From NCBI RefSeq assembly GCF_047675955.1, contig NC_132904.1, positions 5,053,501-5,117,500 of the forward strand: DNA of 64,000 nt. Direction: 5' to 3'. The position numbers and the translations under genes were made by a program. The notes beneath the pieces are model-generated. The model was given only the letters and a program-made list of their open reading frames with translations. It ran no database searches and was not told where the DNA came from. How positions within the stretch are numbered: the stretch's first letter is position 1; each line of letters begins with the position of its first letter. This document shows positions 9,029-19,860 of the stretch, in pieces. The stretch comes from Chlorocebus sabaeus (Eukaryota > Chordata > Mammalia > Primates > Cercopithecidae).

Positions 9029-10814
9029 AAGGGCTTACAATCTCAAAGCTGGCAGAGACCTTATTTGCTGGATGGAGCCTGGTGTAGCCCTTCCTCTGTA
9101 GAGATCTCCTGCAGGTGTCCCCAGGGCCTCTCTGTGAGCCACTCTGTTTGCAGATGCTCAGGCTGCCCTCTGCCCCACAGAGCTCTTCCCTCTTGCCTTG
9201 GGGTGTTCATTGGGCTTGGCTCCTCTGCATGGGGTGGCACTTGTCACAGGGCGGGAGCTCCAGTGTCTATGGCTGCCCCCAGCCTCAGCATTCCCAGAGG
9301 GCTGCATGGGCCTCTATGTGAGGACCTGGCTCAGGGAAGGTCTTTTGCCACGGTGAGCTGCATTAGCCTGGATTGTCAAAGAAGCCCTCTTGGAGTGACT
9401 GCTGGGTTCGAGGGGTGTGTGTGGGAGGTCTGGCTCCTTTTGCCTGGGAGACCCGAAGTTGGCTGGACTCTGGACCTTTCAGGGCCCCTGCCACTTGCCC
9501 AGAGTGTATCTGAGGTCCCAGGGTGCGGCCTGAGAGCTTCTGGTGGGGACCCCTGAATTGAGTGAGGGCAGCTATCACAAGCCCCATTCTAATGATGGCA
9601 GAGTGTGGACTCTGATGTGTGGACCGCCAGGTCGGTTGAGTGGCACAGCCTCCTGGCACCTCCTCATCTGTCAAATGGGAAACACTAGTAACACTGGCTG
9701 CCCCAGCGGCTGCTCTGATGGAAGGAGGGAAGCTGGTCCTGGGCTTGCAGCCGTGCTTGGTGTGAACATGCTGTCTACAGCGTTGCCAGCACAGCCCCAC
9801 CTCGGCCCCATGCCCAGCACACTTGTAGGTGCCTGGCACCTGGCACACAGTTGCTAGCGAGCTGTGCACTCAGGCATGGCTCTGTCCCTGGACTGGGTGG
9901 CACTGGGGCAACCTGAGGGTTCCTTGGGAATCCTGAGGGTTCAAGGAAACCTCGGGAATCAGAGAGGCCTGTGCTACTTCATACTCTCCCCCTCACACCG
10001 TGTTGTCTGCAGGCCCTTGGCAACTCCTGACCTCTCCAAAACTCTTCTACACGATGAGGTCAGCAGGGCCCCTGCCGGCATTCCATCCAAGCTGCGGATC
10101 CTGCCCAGTGTCGGCTCAGCACCAGAGTCATCACTGTGGTGACCTGAACACTTTGGTCCACGATTCATAGCAAGGAGGAGGAATTCAGTCTGGATGATGA
10201 TGTCTGCAGACCTTTCCTAACTGTTCCACAGAGAAGAGCATTGAGGGGTGCAGACTCCGCCTCAACTGCATCCTGAGGGTGGGACTGTCAGGTGAAGGGA
10301 AGCTCTCAGAGGACTTCTTAATTTCCCAAGACGCAGACTCAAAGAAGAGAATACAAAGGGTCTGAGAACCCTCCAGCCCTGTCTGAGCCACTTTTTCCCA
10401 GCATGCCAAGGGGACAACAACATTGACTGTGGTCAGGGTTCTGGGTGCCTGTGATGTCTGCAGCCGCACACCCAAGGGCCCCCAGCTCCTTTCCACACCA
10501 GCACAGACTCCTGGGAACTCTCCCTGGGAAGCTGACGGGGTCCTGGGATGTGCTCAGGGTCAGGTCTGCGGAAGGGCCCTAGCCAGTGTTGGGAACCACT
10601 GCTGGCTCTGGCCTGGGTTAGCTGTGTGGCCCAGGCCTACCATGTCACCCTGCCTTCCCCTGGGACAGAGGAGACCAAGGCAGCCAGGAAACGCCTCTTT
10701 GTCTTGGTGCCCATGGCTGTCAGATAAAGCCGTTGAGCCAGCCGCAATTGGGGCATCCAGACTGCTTTTCCAGCCACGCCAGGCCTCGCCCCACTGTCCC
10801 GTTTGCCCGAAGGG
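9029..10814. other. Single-copy DNA with one weak MIR
   Basis: GC-moderate sequence. A diverged MIR in plus orientation lies at about 9625-9710 (CACCTCCTCATCTGTCAAAT). Open frames of 90-170 codons on either strand show no recognisable domain and no exon structure I can support. Confidence 0.55.
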
Positions 10815-11170
10815 GGCTGATGAGTTTAGTAATGTTTACTGAGCACCCGCCTACCTTGTGGAGCTGACAGCCAGCGAGAGGAGTCAGCTGCAGACTTTGC
10901 CCTCACAGGCAAGACAGCCACACCTTGAACTCTGACTCAAGGAAGAGAGTGGGCAGCTCACCAGAGAGCCCAGAGGAGGCAGCAGGAGAGCCCGGGGAAG
11001 GTGGGGTCTCTCCAGCCAGGGCTTCCTGAAAGAGCTGCCTTCTGAGCAGGCCCCCCAGGCTAGGAAGACGTGCACCTGCTGAGCTGGGCAGGAGAGGGTG
11101 GCCCAGGGGAGGACCCAGCAGGGGTAGAGGTTTGGAGGTGGCAGGTCCTGAGGGAAGTGGGGAGTGCGTA
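10815..11170 (-). mobile_element. L2 LINE fragment, 3' region
   Basis: Minus-orientation L2: GTTTACTGAGCACCCGCCTA at the start, then a GAGCTGACAG block and a long purine-rich part with AGGGCTTCCTGAAAGAGCTG. It is well diverged and the inner boundary is approximate. Confidence 0.6.
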
Positions 11171-11564
11171 CGCGTTCTGCGGAAGGTAAGGCTGCGTGCG
11201 TTGAAGCCAAGTGGCTGGAGGCTGTGACCCTCAGGGGTCCGGGCAGCCAGGCAAGGAGGAGAGGAGAAGATGCCACACTAGAGAAGCTGGCCCACTCCAC
11301 CCCTTTGTCTTCTCCCCATCTGCAGCACCCTTCTCTCATCCCAAATGTGCACAACAGGGCGTTTTTCTGCTCATAAGAATAATACATGTTGGTTGCAAAA
11401 GCAATCGGGAAAGCAGAGAACAGTTAGGGCACCGCAGGCAACCTCGGCAGAGATCATCAGAGGTCACATGCTCACGCTTAGATGTGGTTCCTTCTGGTCT
11501 TTCTTATGTTCTTCTACACATATACTACCCACTTGTTTTTTCTTTTCTCTCTCTCTTCTCTCTC

Positions 11565-11859
11565 TTTTTTTTTTTTTGAGACAGAGTCTCACTTTGTCAC
11601 CCAGGCTGGTGTGCAGTGGCGCGATCTTGGCTCACTGCAACTTCCGCCTCCCGGGTTCAAGGGATTCTCCTGCCTCAGCCTCCTGAGTAGCTGGAATTGC
11701 AGGTGCCCACCATTATGCCCATCAATTTTTTGTATTTTTAGTAGAGACAGGGTTTTATCACATTGGCCAGGCTGGTCTCGAACTCCTGACCTCAAGTTAT
11801 GCACCTACTTCAGCCTCCCAAAGTGCTGGGATTACAGGCATGAGCCACCGCACCCGGCC
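11565..11859 (-). mobile_element. AluS-type element
   Basis: A full-length Alu in reverse orientation, from T13 (11565-11577) to GCACCCGGCC. The target-site duplication ACTTGTTTTT occurs at about 11531-11540 and again just after the element (about 11862-11871). Between the left copy and the T-run is a CT-rich stretch (11541-11564), probably a simple-repeat expansion at the tail. The TATTTTTAGTAGAGACAGGG linker is intact. Confidence 0.9.
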
Positions 11860-11955
11860 CACACTTGTTTTTCCTAAGTCACATCACAGTGTTGTTTTGT
11901 AACTTATATTTTCACATGAAAACATATTATGATATCTTGCCATCTGATTACTGGG

Positions 11956-12297
11956 TTTTTTTTGTGTTTTTTGTTTTTTGTTTTTGAGACGGAGTCTCAC
12001 TTTGTCACCCAGGCTAGAATGCAGTGGCATGATCTCAGCTCACTGCAGCCTCTGCCTCCTGGGTTCAAGTGATTCTCCTGCCTCGTCTCCTGGGTTTAAG
12101 CCATTCTCCTGCCTCAGCCTGCTGAGTAGCTGGGATTACAGGTGCCCGCCACCACACCCGGCTAATTTTTGTATTTTTTGGTAGAAACAGGGTTTCATCA
12201 TGTTGTCCAGGCTGGTTTCAAACTCTTGACCCCAGGTGATCCTCACCTCAGCATCCCAGAGTACTGGGATTATAGGCGTGAGCCACCTTGCCCGGCC
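11956..12297 (-). mobile_element. Alu with an internal 31-bp duplication
   Basis: Reverse-orientation Alu, T-rich tail (11956-11986) to CTTGCCCGGCC. It is longer than usual because the left-arm segment with GGGTTCAAGTGATTCTCCTG (from 12061) recurs 31 bp later as GGGTTTAAGCCATTCTCCTG (from 12092). The copies differ at a few positions, so the duplication is not recent. Confidence 0.9.
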
Positions 12298-12350
12298 TAA
12301 TTGCTATTTTTTGGAAACATATTCCTTTGTGAAATGTTAAAACACATCCA

Positions 12351-13850
12351 TCTGGGGAGGGACGATGCCAGCCCAGCCCCGAGCAGAGGCATGAGTGAGG
12401 AAAGACAGGAGCAGGTGGTCAGGGTGCAGGAGGCAGGTCCCCAGGGACTTGCAGAGGCTTGGGCTCAGCAGAGGGGTGGGGGCGGGGGTGTAGGGCCTAC
12501 CCAGGGGTGGGGACTCTGATCCCTCTTGGTGCCTGTGCAGGGAGCCAGCGGGACAGAGGACGAGGACCAAGCAGCAACTTTCCAGCCTCCGCTCCCTTAC
12601 TGGGCTGTTCCCTTCTCCTGTCTTACTGCCCCACACGGCTGTCCCTCGTCCTCTGGGAGCCTCCATTTGTCTGATCATCCTATCCACTAAGGGGCCCCCC
12701 AGCAATATCCTACCTCACCCCAGTCTGTTTTCTATGGAGCAGTGGCATGATGTGCAGTCATTTTGTTTTTCATCTGTCAGCAGCCCCTCCTGGACCCATG
12801 GAGAAAGGACTCACACCCATTTTGTCCAGGGCAGTGCCTGGCAAGAAGCAGACAGGTGCTTGTCAGACAGGTATCAAACGAACCATTCCTCGCCCCATCC
12901 CCACCACAAGGGCCATGGCTCAGAAGGGCCCTGCGCATGGTTGGATGCTCTGATCATCCTGGGAGGAGGGTCTCGCATTTTCGTTTTGCACAGGGCTCCA
13001 CGAATCTCGTAGCTGCCCTGCTGTTTCCACATCCTGCCCCTTAAAAAGTCCTGGGCAGGAACCCTCCTACTTCAGGCTGTGGTGGCTTGGGGCCCATTCC
13101 TTTCCTGAGCCCAGTTTCACCCCGCAGGGTGCAGGGTGCTCACTATGAGACCTTCTGCCCCACCGCACCTCAGCCTGGTGAGGGCATGGTCGGGGTCTTC
13201 GTCCCTTCAACCTTGACCTCTGCTCTTCACCACAGGCAGCCAGGTTGTGACAGCCTGTAAGGACCCCTTGGCTCCCGGAGCCTTCCCTCTCCTGGAATAG
13301 AGACGACACTGTGTCGTCATTGAACTCACCTGAAAAACGATCTGTTGCAAAGCTCACAGGAAGTAATGAAGCGATGTTACATGATAAACTGTAAAGTGTG
13401 GTGAGCACGTGAACAAGTGTCCGGGACCCAGCGAAGCCCCAGGCTACTGGGCTTGAAGTCAGAGGAGAAGAGGAAAGGGCAACCTACTGTGGGATCTAAG
13501 GCCTCCATGTGCTTAGCCCATGGCTGTCGTCATGGTGACGTGTGCACACGATGTATCTGAGCCAGCCTTGTTCTTGAACGCGGGCAGTGAATCCCACGGT
13601 GATGTGGCATGTCACGAGCTGAAGGAGGGGTGCCTGCATTGAGGCTTGTGAATCAGCTAGATGGCCTTTGGACCTTTTGGAGCCTCAGTTTCCCACACTG
13701 AGAATTGGAGTGGAATTCCCAGGGTGCTGGAGGTTGAAAGGCATTGAGAATCTAAAACACTTTGCAGACAGCAAGACCCTCTGTGTGAGTTAAGAATTCT
13801 CACTCAATCCCAGCAGGCACTCAGAGGGATCCTTTAATTTCTCCAAAATA
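12351..13850. other. Single-copy DNA with weak MIR traces
   Basis: No exon is recognised. A diverged MIR-like 3' part may lie at about 13330-13420 (TACATGATAAACTGTAAAG) and another MIR core at about 13680-13770 (GCCTCAGTTTCCCACACTGA). A palindromic X-box/CRE-like site lies at 13526-13539 (see findings). Confidence 0.5.
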
Positions 13851-14029
13851 TTCTGCAGGTGAGCTGGGGAAGCCCACTGGCCCTGGCCTCACCCTCGAGC
13901 CCCAGCCTTCAGCCTGGGAATGGTCTGGCCTCTTCCTTGCCGGCCCGCCAGACTGGCCTCACAGGACCCTGGGCGGGAACCCAGGAACCCTCAGCCGTGC
14001 CACCCGCTATGTGCTTCCCCAAGAAGCGC

Positions 14030-14200
14030 TCCCTGTGGCCTAATTTGAGAAAACAATGGGCCTCAATCCATATTAATGACCCTCAAGAGACCCTTTGTCC
14101 GCGGTGCACAGGCTATAATCAGCGGGGCTCTGGGGGCTCTGGCCTAATTTGGAGGGACAGGTTTTATCATCACCCTTGATTCGGGTGACCCAATCTGACA
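14030..14200. promoter_or_regulatory. Candidate enhancer: SOX plus homeodomain sites
   Basis: The segment stands out from its GC-rich flanks by intact A/T motifs: a consensus SOX site AACAATGG (14052-14059), TATTAATGA (14071-14079, POU/homeodomain-like), CTTTGTC (14093-14099, SOX/TCF-like on the other strand) and the string GGCCTAATTT twice (14038-14047 and 14141-14150). There is no repeat family and no open frame of note. SOX and POU/homeodomain pairing is a known feature of developmental enhancers. Function here is inferred from motifs only. Confidence 0.4.
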
Positions 14201-14947
14201 GGCCCACGACCCCCTGTATGCAGGGTCCACGTCAGAGATGGGCTTCCTCCCAGCGGCCCACCCTGGCGGGCTGGGGAGAGGGAAGGGGGAGGTGGTGGCC
14301 ATGGGGGAAGTTTGGGGTGAAGAAGGGGTCACAGCCAGACCCCTGCTTGGATGGGCCTGTGATCGGGGTCTCGGGAGGAGCGGGATATTGATTAGATCAG
14401 TGAATGGTGTGGAGGCAGCTCTCCCCGGGCACGCGCTCCCGACCACCCACCAGCAAGCGTCTGTTGCCTGCCGGCGCCAGGGCTGGGTGGGGACTCTGGG
14501 ACAGGCTGGCCGCCCGGGAGGGGCCAGGCAGGAGCCAAGGGACTGGCTCCAGGGACTGCCAGGAGAGCCCCAGGGAAGGGGAGCTGGGAAGCGTTCTGGC
14601 TGCCTCCGGCCTGAAGTTGCGGAAACGTGTTTGCAGGTTAGGGCCGTGGCATCCTGGTTGCACCATTTAAGCGCCTATGGGGTGCCAGACAGATGACGAA
14701 GGGCCACTTCATTTAATGCTTCCCTCAACCTTCCCAGGCCCCGATCCCTACGTTCTGGGTCAGGAGGCCCATTCTAGGTCAAGGGGTGGGTGAAGGTTGG
14801 CGAGACAAACCCAGGGACTAGCTCCTGAGCCCCAAAACCTGTCCTCACCCACCCAGGAGTCCCCTGCACGCTCTCCAGGGTGTGCGGTGCGTGGCTGCTG
14901 GGTTTGGGTGCATTAGAGCCTGAGGCGAGGGTTTGAGTCTGAATTCT
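14201..14947. other. GC-rich single-copy DNA, no gene recognised
   Basis: Moderately CpG-rich around 14420-14520. Open frames of up to about 150 codons on both strands overlap each other and have no recognisable domain. Confidence 0.55.
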
Positions 14948-15293
14948 TGCTACAGACCGAATGTGTGCATCCTCCCCAAATCCATATGTTGAAGCCTCAA
15001 CTCCCAATGCGATGGCATTTGGAGAGGGGGCCTGTGGAACGTAGTTGAGTCCTGAGGGTGCGGCCCCATGATGAAATTAGTGCCCTGATAAGAAGAGGCC
15101 CAGAGAACCAGCTCTCTCTCCGCTCTCTGCCACACAAGGACCCCACAAGAAGATGGCCACCGGCAAACAGCCATTGAATCTGCCAGTGACTTGGCCATGG
15201 ACTTCCAGCCTCCAGAACTGTGAGAAATAAGTGTTTGCTATTTAAACTGCGCAGTCTGTGGTGGTGTTTTGGCAGTCTGAACTGACGGAGACA
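14948..15293 (+). mobile_element. MLT1-type MaLR solo LTR
   Basis: Plus orientation from TGCTACAGACCGAATG to ACTGACGGAGACA, with CCATATGTTGAAGCCTCAAC, ATGAAATTAGTGCCCTGATA, AGAAGAGGC, CTTCCAGCCTCCAGAACTGT and GAGAAATAAG. Nearly full length, with no internal sequence. I see no clean 5-bp target duplication. Confidence 0.85.
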
Positions 15294-15780
15294 GCATCTG
15301 ATTTGGGAAGTGACCCTGGGAAGCAACGGGAGGGGATGAGTCCGCTTCCAGGGGGCTGGGCTGGGTTCAGGCTCTCGGTTTGCGTGAGGCCTTTCTGCTT
15401 CCTGGGGCCGGCAGCTACTGGGCAACTGCTCTCAGTGTTGGCCCTGTGCAAGGACAACTCAAACCTCTGCTCCCGTCACTGCTGCCCCTGGCCCATTGGC
15501 TGGAGCCCAGCCTCTGTGGGGAAGGAGGTGCGCATGTCCAGGTGAGGAACAGCAAAGTCACACAGCAGAGGGCGTGGATCCAGGAGTGGGGAAGGCCTGG
15601 GAACCATGGCACCATCCATCACGTCATCCTCCAGGTTTCCTCACTTGCTTTGGGGACAACCCTGAACTCCTCGAGGAGGCAAGGAAGGGCTCCTGGACTT
15701 ATCCCTCCCTGGCCACCTCTGGCTGTGCCATCCTGACACGTGGGTTCAGGCTTCTGTCTCCTCCAGGACCACCACCCTGC
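15294..15780. other. Single-copy DNA, nothing recognised
   Basis: GC-moderate sequence with overlapping chance open frames on both strands. No repeat or motif cluster is recognised. Confidence 0.5.
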
Positions 15781-16000
15781 TGTGCCCATCCTGCCAAATC
15801 CTGTGTGTGATTTTTGCCCAGGGTCCCCTCATCCAAGAAGCCTTCTTGGACCCCACTGTTGGGGCAAAACACCCCTTGTGTCCCCCAAAAGCACCTTCCA
15901 CAGAACTCCTGTGCAGCATTGCCTCCACTCCCACCTCTGAGGCTTCTTTGTGCTCACCTCGCCTGCCGGATCACAAGCTTTGGGGCTCAGCAAATTCTGC
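15781..16000 (+). mobile_element. L2 LINE fragment, diverged
   Basis: CCCTCATCCAAGAAGCCTTC then TTGGACCCC and a C-rich continuation follow the L2 3' region (consensus ...GAAGCCTTCCCTGACC...). Boundaries are approximate and the family call is moderate. Confidence 0.5.
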
Positions 16001-16394
16001 TAGGCCCTGGGGGCAGCAAGGTAAGCAAAGTAAATAATAATAAATCATAAACAAGAGCACTTAAATAAAGTAATTTACCCTAACATCCTCGAGACCCAGC
16101 AAAGCTTCTGGCCCATGGTAGGAGCCCCCCACCCTCCAAAAATTGCAGCATAAACACAGATGAAAGAGATGGGTAGACAATTCCTATTCTGGAGTTTTTG
16201 GATCCAGAGGAGAGGCAATCTTTACAAATATGGTCAACCTGTGTCAGCCAAACAGCCCCAAGTCCTGGCCTACTTCCCAGCCCTGTGCTCATCTGGAGGG
16301 GGAGACCAGAGGGGGTGAAACATGGTCCCCACCCTGGAGACATTGTTGGAGATGAGACTGTGTTACTGCCAGACAAGGGTGTTATTAATTTGAT
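16001..16394. other. AT-richer single-copy DNA, nothing recognised
   Basis: It contains a short A/T-rich run with AAATAATAATAAATC (about 16030-16045) and otherwise no recognisable repeat or exon. Confidence 0.5.
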
Positions 16395-17030
16395 TTAGTA
16401 CATTTCCATTCAACTCAGTTAATTCAATTCAATGCAACACAGTCTCATCCAGTCCAACTGAGCAAAGGTTTTCCAAGTACCTCTGAGGGTGGCATACTAG
16501 CCTGGGTCCTGTCTGCACTGTGAGATGTAGAGTAAGTGCCTCCTTGTCTGCCTTCCTGGCCCTTCCAATCTAGTGGGGCCAGAGTCCACAGGATAGAGGG
16601 AATTGTCAGAGGTGGGCCAGTGAGGTAGCCATGGACGTGGGCTCAGGTCTGGGTACCATGTTTTCCTGGGGCAGCTTTTGCATTCCCATGGGTTCACCTG
16701 GTTAGAGCAGGGAAGAGGCCATGTGGTCCTCGTCTGTCTCCTAGCCTGTCTGCCATTGGACTGCCAGATATGTGAAGGCCAGCTCCCTGCCCTGCTTTCT
16801 GGGTCTCCTCTGCACAAATCTCAGGGAATGAGTGAATGATGCTGTGAAGTGGGGCTTTCCACTCCCTTTTGCAGAGCTCTTTCTGCTACACTTGGATGCC
16901 TCTGCACTACAGGCTGACATGGTCAGGACAGGCTCCAGGGCAGTGGGTACTTGAGCTGAGCTTCTAGGGTAGGGAAAGAATTGATACTGGAGAAAAGACA
17001 GACAGACAGCAACTGTGTGAACAGTGGCCT
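16395..17030 (-). mobile_element. Probable L2 LINE remnants, diverged
   Basis: CATTCCATTCAAC-like and AATTCAATTCAATG runs (16405-16435), then CCAAGTACCTCTGAGGGTGG, CTTCCAATCTAGTGGGG and, further on, GGGTACTTGAGCTGAGC fit a decayed minus-orientation L2 3' end. Divergence is high, so this is tentative. Confidence 0.4.
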
Positions 17031-17045
17031 TTTTAGCTGCCTGGC

Positions 17046-17500
17046 ACTGTAGATGCAATTAATTTGTGCATTACAAACCATCCCCACAAAAAGGGCTTAA
17101 AACAATGCCTGAATCTTTAGCTTGGCAGGTGAGGCTGGGCTCAGCTTGGCGGTTTTTTGCTTTGGGCTGGGCTCACTGGTGTGTCCAGCATCAGTGGCAA
17201 GTCAGGTAGGCAGCTTCATTGTTATTGCCTGGGTTCTCTCTCATCTCTGAGCTTTGACTGGAACATCTGGACCAGCTTGGCTTGCCTCCACAAATTTGTC
17301 ATTCTCTTGCAGGCTGCCAGGGCTATGTGGAGGTATGAGAGACCACAGGGCAGCATGTAAGTTCCCTGGAGGCCTGGGCTAGAATCATTACTCTGCCACT
17401 TCCACCATATTCTGTTGGTCAAAGTGAGTCATACAAGTCCAGGTTCAGGGTGGGGAGACATAACCCACTTCTCCATGGGAGATGCTGCAGAGTCTCTTTG
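17046..17500 (-). mobile_element. LTR-type dispersed repeat, family uncertain
   Basis: Blocks in order: GCATTACAAACCATCCCCAC, GGGCTTAAAACAATG, CTGGGCTCAGCTTGGCGG, CACTTCCACCATATTCTGTT and GGTCAAAGTGAGTCATACAA. I recognise this order from a common mammalian repeat whose end resembles the reverse of MLT1 3' ends, but I cannot name the subfamily. Related copies lie at 29228, 33685 and 62098. Confidence 0.5.
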
Positions 17501-19130
17501 CAAAAGGCATGGCTGGGTAGGGTGTTTGTTCTCAGTCCTCTCCCTCAATTCTTCCATGAGAAGGTACCAGCTTGGGGTGAGCGCCTACCTGCCACAGTGC
17601 CTCTGCCCTCTCACCTTGCATCTCCAGCTGGCACACAGCCTCAGAGCCCATCTTGCTGGTTTGTCTATACCCAGGCCTATGGGGGCAGGCATGAAGGCCT
17701 GTAAGAATGTTGTGTCCTGGTGCCAAGGCAGAGGCTCCACACTGGCCAAGAGGCCCTGACGTGGAGTCTTGGGTTCCCCAGGAAAAGGACACTGGAGTAG
17801 GGCAGGCCCTTGGAGACAGGCTCCTCTTCTTGGGTCCTTCCAGGTCCCAGCTATCTGGAAGACTGGCCTTGTTCTTCCTCTGGGCACAGTGAATGATGAC
17901 TGCAGAGGTCTGGGGACCACGTGCAACTCTGTGGCCCAGGCTTGCTCCTGGGTCAGCTCTGCTCTGGTCCAACTGCTGAGAATCAGCTGGAGGGGAGACT
18001 GGGACCTGCCTCTCACAGCCTGCAGCTCCTGGGAGGGGAGGCTCATGAGAGCAGGCAGGCGACCAGGTGGGGGCTGGAGATGGACTCTAGGCCTCAGTTT
18101 CCCCATCTAATCAATAAAGCAGTTGGATGAGGTGAAATTCAAGGCTCTTACCACTGCAAACCCTCAATCACCGGTGACTGATTGCAGAGCAGGGGTCCAC
18201 AGCAGTCAGGGGGTGGACACTGCATTGTGTGCGGAGCTAGGGTGTGGAGCTAGGATGTGGGGGGCTTTGAGTTTGTCTGGTTGAACCCGATTTTCCAGAG
18301 TTGTCAACTGTGTGTAGGCTCAGCCTCACCTGGCCAGCGAGAGGGAGGCCAGACTCAGTCACAGGCTGATGACTCCCCTCGACCCTGGAGTCAGCGCCCT
18401 TGCATGGGCCGAGCCCCAGCACGCGGAGGGAATGAAGAGTTACGAAGAGCAGGGCCGGTGTCACCAACCGGCTGGCGATCGCGTGGTCACACAAGGCCAG
18501 CCTCAGCTGGTGTCAGCGTTTGGTTCAGTGCTATGCTGTCCCCGCTGAACAGCCTGCAGCAGTTTTGGGAAGTGCAGGGGTCTGCATTCTCACTTGGCAC
18601 CGGGTCTTGCAGCAGATGCAGCAGGTCCTGCTGGGGGATCATGGCGTCGGGTGGGACCCAAGCTGCAGGCAGAGCCACCTTCATCTCCACCCCCCACCTG
18701 CACCTGCCCATACCCCACTCATTGAAGCACCCCTCAGAGTGGGAATGAATGCATGTGAGTGAATGAATAAATCACACCATGTAGATAGCTGGGTTTGATT
18801 TTGATAACCATGCACGTGGAAGCCATGGGAAGGGTGTGTTTAGGGCTTTGTAATTCAGACTCTGGTGGGAGTTGCTGCCTCTTGGTCACCCGCAGGGCAG
18901 GGGCTGGGACTGGGTAGGGTAGGGCAGAGCAGGGCAGGGACGACCCAGGACTGTGGCCAGGCTCACCCCCCCATACCCGCTTCCTCCCAGCTCTTGAGTC
19001 CCTCAGTTTCCCCTCCAGCTCCTGAAGGCCGGCTCCCTGTTGCCCCTGTAACCCCCTGCTTCCCCTCTCCTAGTCCCCCCTGCCCCCATTCTCACCCCCT
19101 GGGCCCACCATGGGGGGTGGGAGCAGGGAA
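17501..19130. other. GC-rich single-copy DNA with small MIR and L2 traces
   Basis: A MIR core in plus orientation lies at about 18085-18150 (GCCTCAGTTTCCCCATCTAA). A GAATGAATGCATGTGAGTGA run at about 18743-18770 looks like an L2-type tail. No exon is recognised; several open frames of 70-170 codons on both strands are probably chance. G/C skew rises toward the CpG island. Confidence 0.5.
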
Positions 19131-19140
19131 GGGGCCGGCC

Positions 19141-19860
19141 ACCAGTCCTGCCGGCAGAACTGGCCCCGGCCCGTGGACCAGGTGGCGCGGTGGCTGCCCG
19201 GCGGCGCGGGCAGCTTTCATCCCGGGCCGGGGCCTGAGAAAGCGTGGGGGAGGCTTTATCCCGGCCGAGCCAGCGGTTCCTGAGAAGCATTGAAGGCGCA
19301 TTACTCAGACTGACACATTCCGTTTCCCTCGGCGAGGACAATGAGGGAGGGCCGGTGCAGGATATGGCGCTGGCCTTGTGCGCGGCTGAAGGTTTTTTGA
19401 GAAAAATGTAATAGATCACAATAGAGCACTTTGTTGTCGTCGAGGGCATTGGGATGGGGCCGGGACGCCGCGGGCTTCATCATTACTATGATGAGAGGAG
19501 ATTTAGTGCCGTCTTTCTTTCCTCTGTCAGGGAGAACAATGTGTGAGGAAAGCGGAGGTTTCCCATTATAAATCACCGTAAGCCCCATGGAAATCCCTCC
19601 CTACCCTGGGGTTTGAGTGGGGCAGACACTGAGCGCGGGGCCCCGCGGCCCTTGCTGTCCGCAGCCGGCTCCAGGCCGCCTGGACGGCGGGCGGCTCGGG
19701 GGCCGGGGGTGCGCGGCCTCCCTGGGCCTGCTCAGCGCCCACCACGGCCTCCCCAGGCCCCCACCCGTGGGAATCCAGGCTCCGGGAAGGCCCCTGCTCT
19801 CCACCCCGAGAAGCAGGAATAGTCATGGAAAGTGAGGACGCCGGGCCTGCCCACCCATCA
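19141..19860. promoter_or_regulatory. CpG island (about 720 bp)
   Basis: By hand count there are about 53 CpG dinucleotides in 720 bp, giving an observed/expected ratio near 0.75 at roughly 62 per cent GC, which meets the usual island criteria. Density is highest at 19621-19740 (15 CpG in 120 bp) and lower in the AT-richer middle. No interspersed repeat falls in it. Islands usually mark promoters or developmental regulatory elements, but I see no convincing first exon or start codon context, so its transcript, if any, is unknown. Confidence 0.7.
19290..19590. promoter_or_regulatory. Candidate SOX-rich enhancer core inside the CpG island
   Basis: Four SOX-type sites lie within about 205 bp: ACAATG (19338-19343), ACAATAG (19418-19424), CTTTGTT (19429-19435, reverse of AACAAAG) and AACAATG (19535-19541). 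An inverted repeat CATCAT-TACT-ATGATG (19478-19493) lies between them. Several A/T blocks such as TTTTTTGAGAAAAATGTAAT and CATTATAAATCACCG interrupt the GC-rich island. This mix resembles conserved non-coding elements near developmental genes. No cross-species data are available here. Confidence 0.45.

Larger units (their letters stand above)
11345..12350 (-). mobile_element. Old LINE (L1-like) fragment split by two Alus
   Basis: Three unique pieces (about 11345-11528, 11870-11955 and 12298-12350) read as one old element: AGAATAATACATGTTGGTTG, then TGTTTTGTAACTTATATTTT with TCACATGAAAACATATTATG, then TTGCTATTTTTTGGAAACAT. I recognise these as parts of a widespread mammalian LINE-type consensus in this orientation but am unsure of the family. 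Both Alus inserted into it later. Confidence 0.45.

Noticed and set aside
11482..11877. 131-codon open frame with a familiar peptide (ETESHFVTQAGVQWRDLGSL)
   Set aside because: This is a reverse-strand Alu translation and not a gene.
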